DNA of 64,000 nucleotides from Wolfiporia cocos (taxonomy: Eukaryota > Basidiomycota > Agaricomycetes > Polyporales > Phaeolaceae), in the NCBI GenBank assembly GCA_029448655.1, contig JACCLO010000002.1, forward strand, positions 4,960,001-5,024,000, in the 5' to 3' direction. The notes under the pieces were generated by a model that was not told where the DNA came from, searched no databases, and worked only from the letters and a program-made list of their open reading frames with translations. The position numbers and the translations under genes were made by a program. Positions 43,601-53,920 of the stretch are shown here, in pieces; positions within the stretch are counted from its first letter, which is position 1; each line of letters starts with the position of its first letter.

Positions 43601-44291
43601 GTACATGCCTGACTTTCAGATCTCCCAACAAAAGCTTTTTAAAGCATACATCCCAAGTCAACTCGCAGACTTTATGAGTCTACACATATGCTCTAGCATT
43701 TTCTCGCAGATATTGGCCACAGCAAAACATCTCATCGGATGGCGGGGCGTCCGGGGATAGTTTTATTCTATATTCACATGGGGCCATCTCTTATCCTACA
43801 GTTCATGTTGGCAGGGTCAAGTATGGAGCCACATGCTGCCATGCATTCATACAGGGACACAGCACAGTCAAAATTCAGTATATTCTGTCATTTAGCATCA
43901 CAAGCCTGCATTGCATGGAATCTTTCATTGCACAGATAGCAATCATAAGACCATTCCAACCCCTGACTATTGATCTTCCTTTGCCATGGGCAGAATGGTA
44001 TGCCATTAATGTGAATATATCAGGTTGCTGAGTGCTTAATGCTATTCCTCGGGGGTACTGACTTGGGTATAGTGATGTGGCAAGCAGAGTCAATGTGACC
44101 TCTGGAAGTTGTGTTACTTGAGGAGCTATCAGGGCAATTTGCTTTGGCAAAAGTTAGGATTGAGCACCATCCAGTATGAATCACGTTTGCTCTAAACCAT
44201 GTAAGTTGATATTTGTCAGCTGCATGATTGGTTTGGTCACAATCTATTTCCTTACAGTGCACTCCAGAGCCTGATATAGCAGTTAACAACA
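43601..44291. other. Spacer, CpG-poor
   Basis: No gene recognised. It may contain the end of the Tnp2-like element. Confidence 0.4.
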
Positions 44292-44296
44292 TTGAT

Positions 44297-45308
44297 TGAC
44301 ACACGCTACAACCTCAGACACACATCTGGGGGAAGGGGGCTTGCACAAAGGCACCTCCCTGGTCTGGGGCATCTAAGGCTGAAGAGGCCAAGACAAGTCT
44401 GGGGTTCACTCAAGACTGTCGGCCCATTATATAGACTATACTATTTGTACATGTTTATGGTGTGTGGCCCATAGGGCATCGGTGCTGACCTAATCTAAGT
44501 GCTATGTGGCCTGTAATGGCATTGGGGTGCTGGTATGGCTAAGAGGCATGGGATGTCCATGGCGACATAGCAGGTTTGTCCCAGATCAGTGGTTCTCATC
44601 AATTGGGAGGTTGCCAGTAATGGCAGGGTTCTAAGTCCATGATCGGGGTTCTAGTGTAGATCAGGATTGGTGCCGGTAATGGTGGGGTTAGTGGTCTGTG
44701 ATCAGTGACCTAGCTAGTGATCGTGGACTGGCTGGTAATGGCCTTGGGTGACATAGGGCGACCAAGTGTGATCAGCTGTGATCAGTGACATTGTGAGTGT
44801 TGCCCGTGGCCAGTGTTCCCCATAGGCTAGGGCTTAGTGGAGTTCAAGGCCATCTGTAGGCCATGGTTTGTACTGTACATAGTCCGTGCCAGTAATGGCA
44901 TAGAGTCCATGGTCCATAATGACTGTGTAGCCAGTAATGGCTGTGGTTCATGGAGACCGGAGGTGTTGGAGATGGTTGGTTGGGTAGACGTGTACTGATA
45001 GTCCTAGCTGAGAGTCTTGGATGGCCATGTTGGGTTCGTCAAACTAAGACGGGATAGTGAGCTTAGTGAGCAACTGGGTTTCTGGCAGCAAGTGGCTTGG
45101 CTGGGTTAGGTGTGCTGCCTGGCTCATGGTGCTCTTGTTGTGCTCGTATGGCTTCGCAACTGGGTCCTGGTGATGCTGATGGCTAGTGCCCAGAATGGTT
45201 CGTATGTAGGGCTTGTATCTAGCTGAAGCATTGGGTTCCAGCTTCGGGGGGTGCTCTTGATGATTGGAAGAGGTACTGTGTCTAGAGGTTTGAAATTGGT
45301 GTGTGACA
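44297..45308 (-). repeat. Solo LTR-E (1012 bp)
   Basis: Starts TGACACACGCTAC and ends GGTGTGTGACA, with a perfect duplication TTGAT (44292-44296 and 45309-45313). The first 170 bp are closely related to the inverse of 63030-63198. It contains three exact GCCAGTAATGGC 12-mers (44623, 44888, 44930) and several one-base variants. Confidence 0.88.
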
Positions 45309-45313
45309 TTGAT

Positions 45314-45539
45314 GGTGATTGGTAAGAAGAGTTGAGAACCAGTTTACTGGTGCGGACATGGTTGGCCATGAGCTAATGATGTCCTATGACTGGTCGAATT
45401 GCAGAGAGCTTCAAAGTAAACATGTTCCAATAACTGTGTGGAGATTTATGAAGTGGTGCTAACTGATGATGATGATGCAAACAGTTGGTGTCGGCTTCAA
45501 GTCAACATATCACAACAGCTGTGTGGAGACTTATGAGCT
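45314..45539. other. Short spacer
   Basis: A partial direct repeat is visible: CAACAGCTGTGTGGAGACTTATGA near 45510-45535 resembles AATAACTGTGTGGAGATTTATGA near 45430. No gene. Confidence 0.4.
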
Positions 45540-45654
45540 TGACATAGACTGACCTAAGTCTGTGGGACCGGTGCAGCTGGGGATATCCCTTACTACTGGC
45601 AAGCTACATACAGTGGTGGCAGAGGGTTTACAACACAGCACAAACGGGTGTGCC
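45540..45654 (-). repeat. LTR-B fragment
   Basis: TGACATAGACTGACC and GTGGGACCGGTGCAGCTGGGG match the LTR-B start. It ends where LTR-C begins, and the rest of LTR-B is not seen on the other side. Confidence 0.6.
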
Positions 45655-45891
45655 TGTCACAGATTTTACCGGCAATCCCAGACCGGCGTCTATGGAGACA
45701 TACGTCTAGCACCCCTTAGCCAAAAGGGCCACTATAACAGCGTTGCTGTTATAGCTGGGACTCACTATATGTGTAGTTCATATTCCCACGCTGGGCGCTT
45801 GCCCTTAGGTATTTGGCTTATACCATTGCGCGGTTATGCCTTATGGTATATTGTGCCACTGGGGTTTCCAAGCCCCAAATATTCTGTGACA
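45655..45891 (+). repeat. LTR-C, second copy (237 bp)
   Basis: Ends TGTCACAGATTT and ATTCTGTGACA; it is the inverse of the 32806-33043 copy. It carries the internal palindrome TATAACAGCGTTGCTGTTATA. The flanks GTGCC and GAGAT do not match, so one flank has been lost or rearranged. Confidence 0.75.
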
Positions 45892-46526
45892 GAGATGTAG
45901 TCGTGTTACTAGAGTGTGTTGTCATTGTGCACGCGAATCCTAGAAGGAGGGGCTCTCCTGTTATCGCTGAAGGTGTTCAAGTGCCTTTTCGCGACCTTGG
46001 TCGGATTGTTGCTTTTGCTTATGAGTTACTCATAGTAGAAGGCGATATGGGAATGGTCATCATATGGTGCCTTTGAGTCTACTAGTGATCTATACTCTAA
46101 TAGCTTGCCAGGCGTATTAGAGGGTGCATTGTGTCGTTGTACGTGTTTCGGATAGCATTGTGCCGGATACCTGTAAGAAGGGGCTCTTCTGTTAACTCTG
46201 GAGATGTTCTAGTTTCTCTTCGAGTCCTTGGGCGGTTATAGTGGCTTATGCGTAGTACCCATTGGATGTAACATAGCGGTGCTTTTTCGACGTCTATTGC
46301 CTAGCGGTGAATGGGATTGCAAGTTCCTTCATTCGCGTGGCGGGTGTCTTAGGCTTTGTGCTTGTACAGGGGTAATCCTACTTTGTACAACTTATGCGGT
46401 TGAACGGTTATTAAAGGGCGTCGCCTTATGAACGTTTATGAGGCGTCGCCTCCCTAGTATCGCAAGTACTAAGCGTGTGACATTTGTCAATGCCCATTTG
46501 TTACAGGGGTTGTGTCCCCTAGTTAG
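45892..46526 (+). other. Diverged tandem duplication of about 230 bp
   Basis: Blocks near 45920-46040 and 46148-46260 share the order GAAGG(A)GGGGCTCT(C/T)CTGTTA, then TTCAAGTGCC or TTCTAGTTTC, then TTGGTCGG or TTGGGCGG. Origin unknown. A short hairpin (AGGCGTCGCCT) lies near 46440. Confidence 0.45.
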
Positions 46527-47143
46527 TGTTACGGGTCGAATACCCGTTCGTATATTCGAGTCGCGAATATAGATCGTTCTTCTGCACGTAGGCACGTCGC
46601 CGTATGCAAGGCAAATACTCGTTAGATGCCTTCGAGTCCTAAGTGAAGTCCTTAGGAGATCGGTTAATATCCAATACACGTTAGAGGATATAATCTGTTC
46701 AGGTGCGAGTCGAATAGAATATAAGACTCGCCTAAGTCCGAGAAGTCAGTGTGCACTTCGAGGACTTAGTCGTTCGATTGCTCGAGTGAGAAATACTGAG
46801 CGTAGTTTCCTACGTTTGAGAACAAGTATAAGACTTCTTGTTTATACAACAAGGTCGAGCTGAAGAGCCTCGACGGTAAGTACATGAGTTTTTATACTAC
46901 GCTAAGTTTCAGGGGTCAAGTCTGTCCCAGATGCCACCAATACTATCTACGCTATAGTCCCAAACGTTTGATAAGTATGGAGTGATATATCTGAGACGAT
47001 AGATAGGAATGATGGCGGTTGAACGCCATCTGTCAGCTAATAAACGATGAACATGAAACGGTGGCAGGGTTGGATCTGCCAAAGATGAAACGAGCCCTAC
47101 AGACTAGTACAACTGGGGATGCGCCCAGTAAGATCACGAGTAG
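46527..47143 (-). repeat. LTR-A copy, cut by element 2
   Basis: Starts TGTTACGGGTCG and follows LTR-A up to CACGAGTAG, where the element 2 LTR begins. The last about 90 bp of LTR-A are missing here. The expected target duplication of element 2 is therefore AGTAG. Confidence 0.85.
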
Positions 47144-47676
47144 TGACACAAACCACTCACTAGTCTCTTCAAGTGTCGGCTTGAGGGTTAAGTCGAGTTG
47201 TTATGCAGATAAGCGGCTAGCGAGTAGCGATGGAAGTAGCTTGTTAGGCTGAAGTCCTAAATCGAAGTGAATAGAACTGGAGACTAAGCGCTCCAGAGCT
47301 AGGGTATATATACATGTAGGTATAGGCCCCCTAACACCGGTAGGCCCTACGGTACCATACGTTAGTAAGGGAGCAGGTGACTAATGAGTAAGCCCGGGCT
47401 ATGACCGAAGGTATCAGTCAGCGAGTCACGCGCTGACTAGCCAGGTATGCGTAAGCGGCCAATAGGCCGAAGAACATCGTAGAAGGTTAAAGAACCTTGT
47501 GGAAACCTATGGAATGTGCTAGAACGTTCTGTGACTAGACCAGTCTATAAGACTAAGTATCGTGACCGAAAGGTTAGGTTGTAATATGTGATAAGGGACT
47601 TAGCAGTGCCGTAAACGTAGGGAAACTCGTATAACTGCGTAGAAAATGACTAAAAATATGGGAAAAAACTGTGACA
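47144..47676 (-). repeat. Element 2 3' LTR (LTR-D family, 533 bp)
   Basis: Plus-strand ends TGACACAAACC and AAACTGTGACA. In element sense a TATATATA box lies near 47311. Related to the solo copy at 35487-36146. Confidence 0.85.
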
Positions 47677-47692
47677 TTACCCCCTCCTCAGC
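47677..47692 (-). other. Element 2 polypurine tract
   Basis: In element sense GCTGAGGAGGGGGTAA directly precedes the 3' LTR and overlaps the Pol stop codon. Confidence 0.75.
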
Positions 47693-50600
47693 TTTCGCTG
47701 TCCTCAGTGAAGGATGACTTGTAGTCGTGGTAGAGAACTTCGAATTGTTCCTCTTCGAGTCGTGTTGTGCTAGAACCTACTGAAGGGGTAGGTTTCGTTG
47801 TTGACTCAATTCGGCGGCCTGAGTGGCCAAATCCTTGTTCGCCATGCTTGGTGTCGTGAAGGTACAGTTTGTCGTATGTCTCTATGGTCCCGTGGTGAAT
47901 TTCGGGGTGCTCAACCTTATGAATGAGAAGTTGAGCAATTCGGTCTCCCTTGTTCACATAGTATGGGAAATCCGTCATGTTGTGAAGGAAAACCTTGATT
48001 TCGCCTCGATAATCCCAGTCAATGATTCCGCCCTGCACTTGCATGCCTTTAGCGGTCATGCCGGACCATGTGGCCAATTGTCCGTAACATCCGTATGGAA
48101 GTAAAAGTTTGAGCTCCGTGGACACTACCATGGTCAGGTGCGGGTTGATACGCGTGTCTTCACTGGCGTGGATATCGAATCCGGCCGCATGGTCAGATCC
48201 CCTGTAAGGGTACTTTCCATTCGGCCCGATTGCGAATTCCAGATAGGAATTAAACTTGGTTCCCTCCGGGACGAATTGTCCATATGGGTCTCGAATGACC
48301 CATTGGCGTTGCTCTTTACGCTCTTGTGGAGTCATTTGAGCTTTGACAAGAGGCCAATCATCTGGCCACAGATACCTATCACCGACTTTCCAGTTGTCAT
48401 CATCCTCTGGGTCCGCTACACGGACACGAGGTTGTTTTTGTCGAGAAGATCGCCGAGGGCCGATTGGTTCGGCCATATGCTCACGCTTATACTCAATAAG
48501 GAGTTCAGCGGCATTGTTCAACTTCTCTTCTGGTTCCCAGGAGTCACTTTCCATAGTCGTATCTTTCCATCGAACCAGGAATTCTAGTTTTCCTTGCGCA
48601 TTCCAGCGATGGTTCAGGATTGATTCGACTTCGAATTCTCCTTGTTCGTCGGGTTCAGGCGTCGGCTGCTCTCCTGTATAGGGGACGAGTTTGGAAGCAT
48701 GGAAGACGGGATGATATGCCCGGTACTGGCTGTCCATGTGCAATCTAAACGTGACTGCAGATAGTTGTTCGACTATTTTGAACGGGCCAATATACCGTGG
48801 TGCCAGACTTCGTTCAGTTGTCTGGTAGTCCCTAACGTCTACCATAACTTTATCGCCCACTTTGAAAGGTACTTTATGGGCCAGCTGGTCGTAGTACCAC
48901 TTCATACGTGAAGATGCTATTTCTAGCGCAGCTTTTGCCTCTGCTTGTGCGTTCCATCGGTCATGTGCGATTTCGTTCAAGTCGGCATTTTCCGAGAACG
49001 ATAAATCTGCCGGTCCAGCCTTGGGATGACGTCCTAATTCCATGTAGAAAGGTGAGAACTTCGTGGCCTCAGATGCTACGTTGTTGTAAGCAAACTCTGC
49101 GGTCGGCAAGTATTGCGACCAGTTATCTTTGCGATAAGAGTTTACGTAACACCGAAGGTATTGTTCGAGGTTCTGATTCGTCCTTTCTGTTTGACCGTCC
49201 GTCTGAGGGTGGTACGCGGTTGTCATGGATTGCTCTATTCCCAACTCTTCACACCAGCGCTTGAATAGCTCTGATGTGAATTGTACTCCCCTGTCGGATA
49301 TGATTTGGCGCGGCAACCCGTGTAATGGGTAGAACCTGCCATAGAGGATTCTAACGAGATCCTTTGTTCCGAACTTAGAGTAAATTGGGAAAAAGCGTGC
49401 TCGCTTTGTGAGCCTATCCACCACAACCATTATTGCGTCGTAAACTTTGTTGTCCACCTTCGACTTGGGCAAATACATGATGAAGTCAATCGTAATGATT
49501 TCCCAAGGTGCCCCTGGTACGGGGTTGGGCTGGAGTAAGCCATAAGGCTTAGTTGGCCGATTTTTCATTCTTTGACACGTATCGCACTTGAGAACGTATT
49601 TCTTGACCGAGGTCGACAGTCCAGGCCACCAGTAATTACGTGCGATCAACTCGTAAGTTTTCCATCTTCCGTAATGTCCGGCTGACGGATGATCATGGTG
49701 CAACGCAATGACCCTATTTCTAAGGTCCTCTGGTGCCTTTGGTACGTAAACCTTGTTACGATAGAGCAGTAAACCACTTTCATAGTTCCACTCTGTCATG
49801 GTCTTGCCAAATTCACGAGCTCCGGACTCAAGTAGGCTCTTGTAGTCCTTCGTGATTTGATCGTCTAGCAATGCTTTGCGTATATCCTTTAGGAGTTCGT
49901 CGTCGTCCACGACCTGTTTGTGAGAGGAGTTGATAGCCTGAATGGCAAGTTCGGTCGCGAAATTGGTAAAAAATTCCGACTTTAGTAGCGTTTTATCGCG
50001 ATTATCGAGTTCCACCCCCTCCTCATGGTCTGGCCTCCTGGACAGAGGGTCCGCAGTAAGCATTGTCTTGCCTGGTTTGTGATGCATTGAGAAATTGAAG
50101 CGGGACAGGTATAATGACCATCTCGCTTGTCGCCGAGTTAATTTTTGTGCCGTCTTGAAATAGGTCAAATTAAGATGATCTGACCATATCTCAAACTTAA
50201 CCGGATGCCCCTCGAGATAGTGTCGCCACTCCTCTAGGGCGCGGATAATCCCGAGCATTTCCTTGTCGTAGATTTCGTAGTTTCTCTCCGCTGGCGTCAT
50301 GCTTTTGGAGAAGAAGGCGCACGGATGGAATTTATTATCCGTTGGGTCTAATTGGGATAAGACCGCGCCTGTTGCGAAATCTGACGAATCCGACTCGATT
50401 CGGAAAGGTTGCTCTTTGTCCGGTATACGTAAGATCGGAGCGGTTGTAAAGCACCGCTTTAACTCGGTAAACGCAATTTCCTGCGCGTTTTCCCATAACC
50501 ATTTCTGGTCTTTCCGTGTGAGCATTGTGAGCGGTTTTACGACCTTCAAGAAGTCCTTAATAAAGCGCCGATAGAAGTTGGCGAAGCCTAAGAAGGCTTG

Positions 50601-52229
50601 AACTTCTTTTACTTTCGTAGGTCGCGGCCAGGAAAGAACACCGTTGAGCTTCGAAGGATCCATACGGATTTGTCCCTTCGAAATTATCATGCCCAGGTAT
50701 TCTATGCTACTTTGCTCGAAGAAGCACTTTTCAGGCTTCGCAAAGAGATCATTTTCCTTAAGCCGTTGTAATACCGCCCGCGTAATACGCCTATGCTCTT
50801 CTAGATCGTTGCCAAAGATGAGGATATCATCTAAATAAACGATAACCTTCCCGGTAGCAATGAAGTCCTTAAGGACGTCGTTCATCATTGCTTGGAAAGT
50901 ACCGGGCGCATTTTTGAAACCGAAGTACATGACGGTTGCTTCGTACAGCCCTTGTTTAGTAATAAAGGCTGTCTTCCACTCATCACCCTCACGAATACGG
51001 ACATTATTGTATCCCCACCGAAGATCAATCTTGGTGAAGATAGAAGCTGAAGACAGCTGATCAATGAGGTCCGATATCCGTGGAATTGGATATTTGTTAT
51101 CCACGGTGATCTCGTTCAGTTTCCGGTAATCAATTACCATGCGTAGGCTACCATCTTTCTTGGCTACGAAAAAGACGGGTGCTGCTAGCGGGGACAACGA
51201 ATTGCGGATGTAGCCTTTACGTTTTTCTTCCGCAATCCATTCACGCAGAGAATTGGTTTCCTTGGGCGATAGCGAATACGGTTTTGCAGGGGTTGGAAGC
51301 TTCGCATCTTCTTTGAAGTCGATGGTGTGATCATATGGCTTCCGTGCCGGCATCCGTTCTGATGCCTTCTGCGAAAATACCGTTGGCCCAAATTCCCAAT
51401 ATTCTTTCGGGACCAATTGTTTCCACTTTTCAGCGGATTGATCTGGTTTCCCTTCCGAAAGATCACCAACCATGCCAAAAAGGAGCACTAATTCCTCGTT
51501 TGATAAAGTGCCGAGCCACTTGATAAACGGCCCATCTGGGTCTCCCTCTCCTAATGCGTCCAAGGTGGAGTCCCATATGCTATCTATTCTCACATCCTCT
51601 TCATCGATAGCGTCGTCTTCTGAATGAGGATGGTCGTTACTGGCCTCAGTTCCTTTGCAGGAACACCGATCATATGCCATGACTCCCTTACGCCAGTCGA
51701 AACTGGGGTTATGTTTCATCAGCCAATCATAGCCGAGAATCATATCGAGGCGATGGATCTTCATGACGGTAAAGGAAAGTTTTTCCTTGTGGTCTCCATG
51801 TTGCATGAAGCCCTTAACCGTCTTGTCGATCAGCCCGTTTTTGTTATAGGATCCATCTGCATTATGAATCCAGAACGGGTCTCGCTTCTCGTGGGTAACC
51901 AGACGGTGTTTTTCAACGAAGTCTGAGTTAATGACACTCAAGGTTGCCCCTGAGTCGATCAGTGCCAGTCCTTGCACTTTCTGTCCGTAGACCCATAAGT
52001 CGACCCAAACTTGGAAAGACTTAGAGGTGTCACGCGCGCTGTTTCCGTAAAAGTGATATAAATTTTCGAAATTTTTTACAGCAGGGTCTACAGACTGAGC
52101 TTCTATACTAGTACACAGCACACATGGGCAAGGTTTCACATGCGCTGAAGCTGAAAACCCGGGCGAACGGCTGGTTGCTCGGGTGCGGATTGTACGGTTG
52201 AGGTCCAAGGGGCCGGGACACTCCCCCAC
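47688..52229 (-). CDS. Element 2 Pol: protease, RT, RNase H, integrase, chromodomain, dUTPase
   Basis: An intact 1513-codon ORF. Order: aspartic protease (LIDSGATLSV, Asp92), RT (KKDGSLRMVIDYRKLN near 357-372; YLDD at 465-468), RNase H (ESDSSDFATG, YDKEMLG), integrase with HHCC finger (HHDHPSAGH...CDTCQ) and DDE core (TIDFIMYLP, SDRGVQFTS, HPQTDGQTERTNQ), a chromodomain (EVESILNHRW...LVRWKD...SWEPEEKL), and a dUTPase-like domain at about residues 1344-1471. The protein would process Gag-Pol, copy the RNA and integrate the DNA, with the chromodomain steering to marked chromatin. Pol is in the -1 frame relative to Gag with a 94-nt overlap. No stops or shifts were seen, so this Pol could still act in trans. 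Confidence 0.92.
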   Translation of the reverse strand: MGECPGPLDLNRTIRTRATSRSPGFSASAHVKPCPCVLCTSIEAQSVDPAVKNFENLYHFYGNSARDTSKSFQVWVDLWVYGQKVQGLALIDSGATLSVINSDFVEKHRLVTHEKRDPFWIHNADGSYNKNGLIDKTVKGFMQHGDHKEKLSFTVMKIHRLDMILGYDWLMKHNPSFDWRKGVMAYDRCSCKGTEASNDHPHSEDDAIDEEDVRIDSIWDSTLDALGEGDPDGPFIKWLGTLSNEELVLLFGMVGDLSEGKPDQSAEKWKQLVPKEYWEFGPTVFSQKASERMPARKPYDHTIDFKEDAKLPTPAKPYSLSPKETNSLREWIAEEKRKGYIRNSLSPLAAPVFFVAKKDGSLRMVIDYRKLNEITVDNKYPIPRISDLIDQLSSASIFTKIDLRWGYNNVRIREGDEWKTAFITKQGLYEATVMYFGFKNAPGTFQAMMNDVLKDFIATGKVIVYLDDILIFGNDLEEHRRITRAVLQRLKENDLFAKPEKCFFEQSSIEYLGMIISKGQIRMDPSKLNGVLSWPRPTKVKEVQAFLGFANFYRRFIKDFLKVVKPLTMLTRKDQKWLWENAQEIAFTELKRCFTTAPILRIPDKEQPFRIESDSSDFATGAVLSQLDPTDNKFHPCAFFSKSMTPAERNYEIYDKEMLGIIRALEEWRHYLEGHPVKFEIWSDHLNLTYFKTAQKLTRRQARWSLYLSRFNFSMHHKPGKTMLTADPLSRRPDHEEGVELDNRDKTLLKSEFFTNFATELAIQAINSSHKQVVDDDELLKDIRKALLDDQITKDYKSLLESGAREFGKTMTEWNYESGLLLYRNKVYVPKAPEDLRNRVIALHHDHPSAGHYGRWKTYELIARNYWWPGLSTSVKKYVLKCDTCQRMKNRPTKPYGLLQPNPVPGAPWEIITIDFIMYLPKSKVDNKVYDAIMVVVDRLTKRARFFPIYSKFGTKDLVRILYGRFYPLHGLPRQIISDRGVQFTSELFKRWCEELGIEQSMTTAYHPQTDGQTERTNQNLEQYLRCYVNSYRKDNWSQYLPTAEFAYNNVASEATKFSPFYMELGRHPKAGPADLSFSENADLNEIAHDRWNAQAEAKAALEIASSRMKWYYDQLAHKVPFKVGDKVMVDVRDYQTTERSLAPRYIGPFKIVEQLSAVTFRLHMDSQYRAYHPVFHASKLVPYTGEQPTPEPDEQGEFEVESILNHRWNAQGKLEFLVRWKDTTMESDSWEPEEKLNNAAELLIEYKREHMAEPIGPRRSSRQKQPRVRVADPEDDDNWKVGDRYLWPDDWPLVKAQMTPQERKEQRQWVIRDPYGQFVPEGTKFNSYLEFAIGPNGKYPYRGSDHAAGFDIHASEDTRINPHLTMVVSTELKLLLPYGCYGQLATWSGMTAKGMQVQGGIIDWDYRGEIKVFLHNMTDFPYYVNKGDRIAQLLIHKVEHPEIHHGTIETYDKLYLHDTKHGEQGFGHSGRRIESTTKPTPSVGSSTTRLEEEQFEVLYHDYKSSFTEDSES
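47817..48200 (-). other. dUTPase-like domain at the C-terminus of element 2 Pol
   Basis: All five trimeric-dUTPase motifs can be traced. They are AGFDIHASED; YGQLATWSG, where the usual Arg-Ser is Trp-Ser; GGIIDWDYRGEIKV with the catalytic-type Asp; KGDRIAQLLI; and HGEQGFGHSG, where the usual leading Arg is His. Such enzymes turn dUTP into dUMP. The changes in motifs 2 and 5 make activity uncertain. Confidence 0.85.
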
Positions 52230-53156
52230 TCATTGGGCGGCGGAGTTGCCTGTGTACAAGGCGTCTCGGGAATTTCCTCGATGCGCGCGGACGATTCGGC
52301 GTTGGATGCGCCGGACGAAGGGGAAGGGGCTGATTCCTCCTCAGGCACCCACTCTTCCTTGGTTACGGTGGTGGTGCGAATCATGCGCCCTTTGCCTTGT
52401 TGTTGTTTGTATGCGGGGGGGTTACCGCTACCAGATCCCCCTGTGCCTTGCTGCTGCTGAGGCTTGTACGTGCACCTAGATTCGATGTTGGTGCAGTTGT
52501 CGCGCCCACACTTGCTACATTTGTGGGGCGGGGTCCTGACGTAATACCGTCCGTTCTTCGAACGAACCATTACCGACCCTGGCGGAGCGTCTTTCGGAAG
52601 ACACGAAGCCTTATCGGATTTCTCCTTCGGCTTCTCCGCGGTGGTAGTGGTTTGCACCTTTCCAGGCGCGGACTTTTCGTCACCCTTTTTCTTCTCCTCC
52701 TTCTTCTTCTCCTTCGGATCCACGAAGATGTGCTGCCCCCCAATGTCCTTCGGGTATATCTGTTTATACAAATTGATGGCGGCGTCCAAGTACTCTTCCC
52801 AGTCGGTTGGTGCTTTGTAAGTCGAAGACATCGACTCGAAGATACCGAAGTTGTTGCGAACTTCTTCCGGGAGAGTTTCGACGAGCTTCGCGCGAAGCGA
52901 CGTCGACTCGTATTCCGCGAGTTTCGCCAGCTGGCGGAACTCCTCACAGTATGTAAAGAAGGCCTTCTTGCATCGTGCTTTTCTGGCCTCACCCGAGAAC
53001 TCCTTGTCGAGCTCCTGCTGCGCAATCTCCTTATCCGTCTTTTTACCATACGTCCTCTGCATGCGTGCTACGAAGTCCGTCCAGGTTCCCACTGACTGCC
53101 CGTTGTTGATTTTGTCTTTCAGGTCCTTGAAGTACCGGAACGCCGTCCCCGTGATA
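52136..53156 (-). pseudogene. Element 2 Gag, N-terminus missing
   Basis: The frame enters from the LTR junction with ITGTAFRYFKDLKDK, clearly homologous to the middle of element 1 Gag (VTGDAYKFF), and runs to a stop at 52136. It holds the capsid C-terminal part (TWTDFVARMQ, DKEIAQQELDKEF), a Lys/Glu-rich linker and a Cys cluster CSKCGRDNCTNIESRC in place of a CCHC knuckle (Cys where His is expected). The C-terminus is Pro/Ser-rich. The missing N-terminal half was not found in the window. Confidence 0.85.
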
Positions 53157-53866
53157 TGTTACGGGTCGAATACCCGTTCGTATATTCGAGTCGCGAATAT
53201 AGATCGTTCTTCTGCACGTAGGCACTTCGCCGTATGCAAGGCAAATACTCGTTAGATGCCTTCGGGTCCTAAGTGAAGTCCTTAGGAGATCGGTTAATAT
53301 CCAATACACGTTAGAGGATATAATCTGTTCAAGTGCGAGTCAAATAGAATATAGGACTCGCCTAAGTCCGAGAAGTCGGTGTGCACTTCGAGGACTTAGT
53401 CGTTCGATTGCTCGAGTGAGAAATACTGAGCGTAGTTTCCTACGTTTGAGAACGAGTATAAGACTTCTTGTTTATACAACAAGGTCGAGCTGAAGAGCCT
53501 CGAAGGTAAGTACATGAGTTTTTATACTACGCTAGGTTTCAGGGGTCAAGTCTGTCCCAGATGTCACCGATACTATCTACGCTATAGTCCCAAACGTTTG
53601 ATAAGTATGGAGTGATATATCTGAGACGATAGATAGGAATGATGGCGGTTGAACGCCATCTATCAGCTTAATAAACGATGAACATGAAACGATGACAGAG
53701 TTGGATCTGCCAGAGATGAAACGAGTCCTGTTAGACTAGTACAACTGGGGATGCGCCCAGTAAGATCACGAGTAGCCAGGGGGGTTGGTTGCGCAACAAG
53801 TCCCTGTATCGTATTCGCCCGGTGGTGAGTTCTGTCGATATTCGAAAAATCAAAATAACCGTAACA
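53157..53866 (-). repeat. Element 3 3' LTR (LTR-A, 710 bp)
   Basis: Ends TGTTACGG and CCGTAACA form a perfect 8-bp inverted repeat. It joins directly to the truncated gag of element 2. Confidence 0.92.
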
Positions 53867-53880
53867 TCAGCCCCTCCCTA
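53867..53880 (-). other. Element 3 polypurine tract
   Basis: In element sense TAGGGAGGGGCTGA lies directly before the 3' LTR. The TAG is the stop of the Pol-frame ORF. Confidence 0.75.
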
Positions 53881-53920
53881 AGCATTCGTCGGCCTCGACG
53901 AATTTTCCAAGTTCCCCTCT

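Larger units (their letters stand above)
47144..53156 (-). mobile_element. Element 2: chromodomain Ty3/Gypsy retrotransposon with C-terminal dUTPase, 5' end missing
   Basis: Minus-strand element with 3' LTR (47144-47676), PPT, intact pol (47688-52229) and the 3' part of gag, which stops abruptly at 53156 where the element 3 LTR begins. Its 5' LTR, leader and gag start are absent from the window, including the far side of element 3. Confidence 0.88.
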
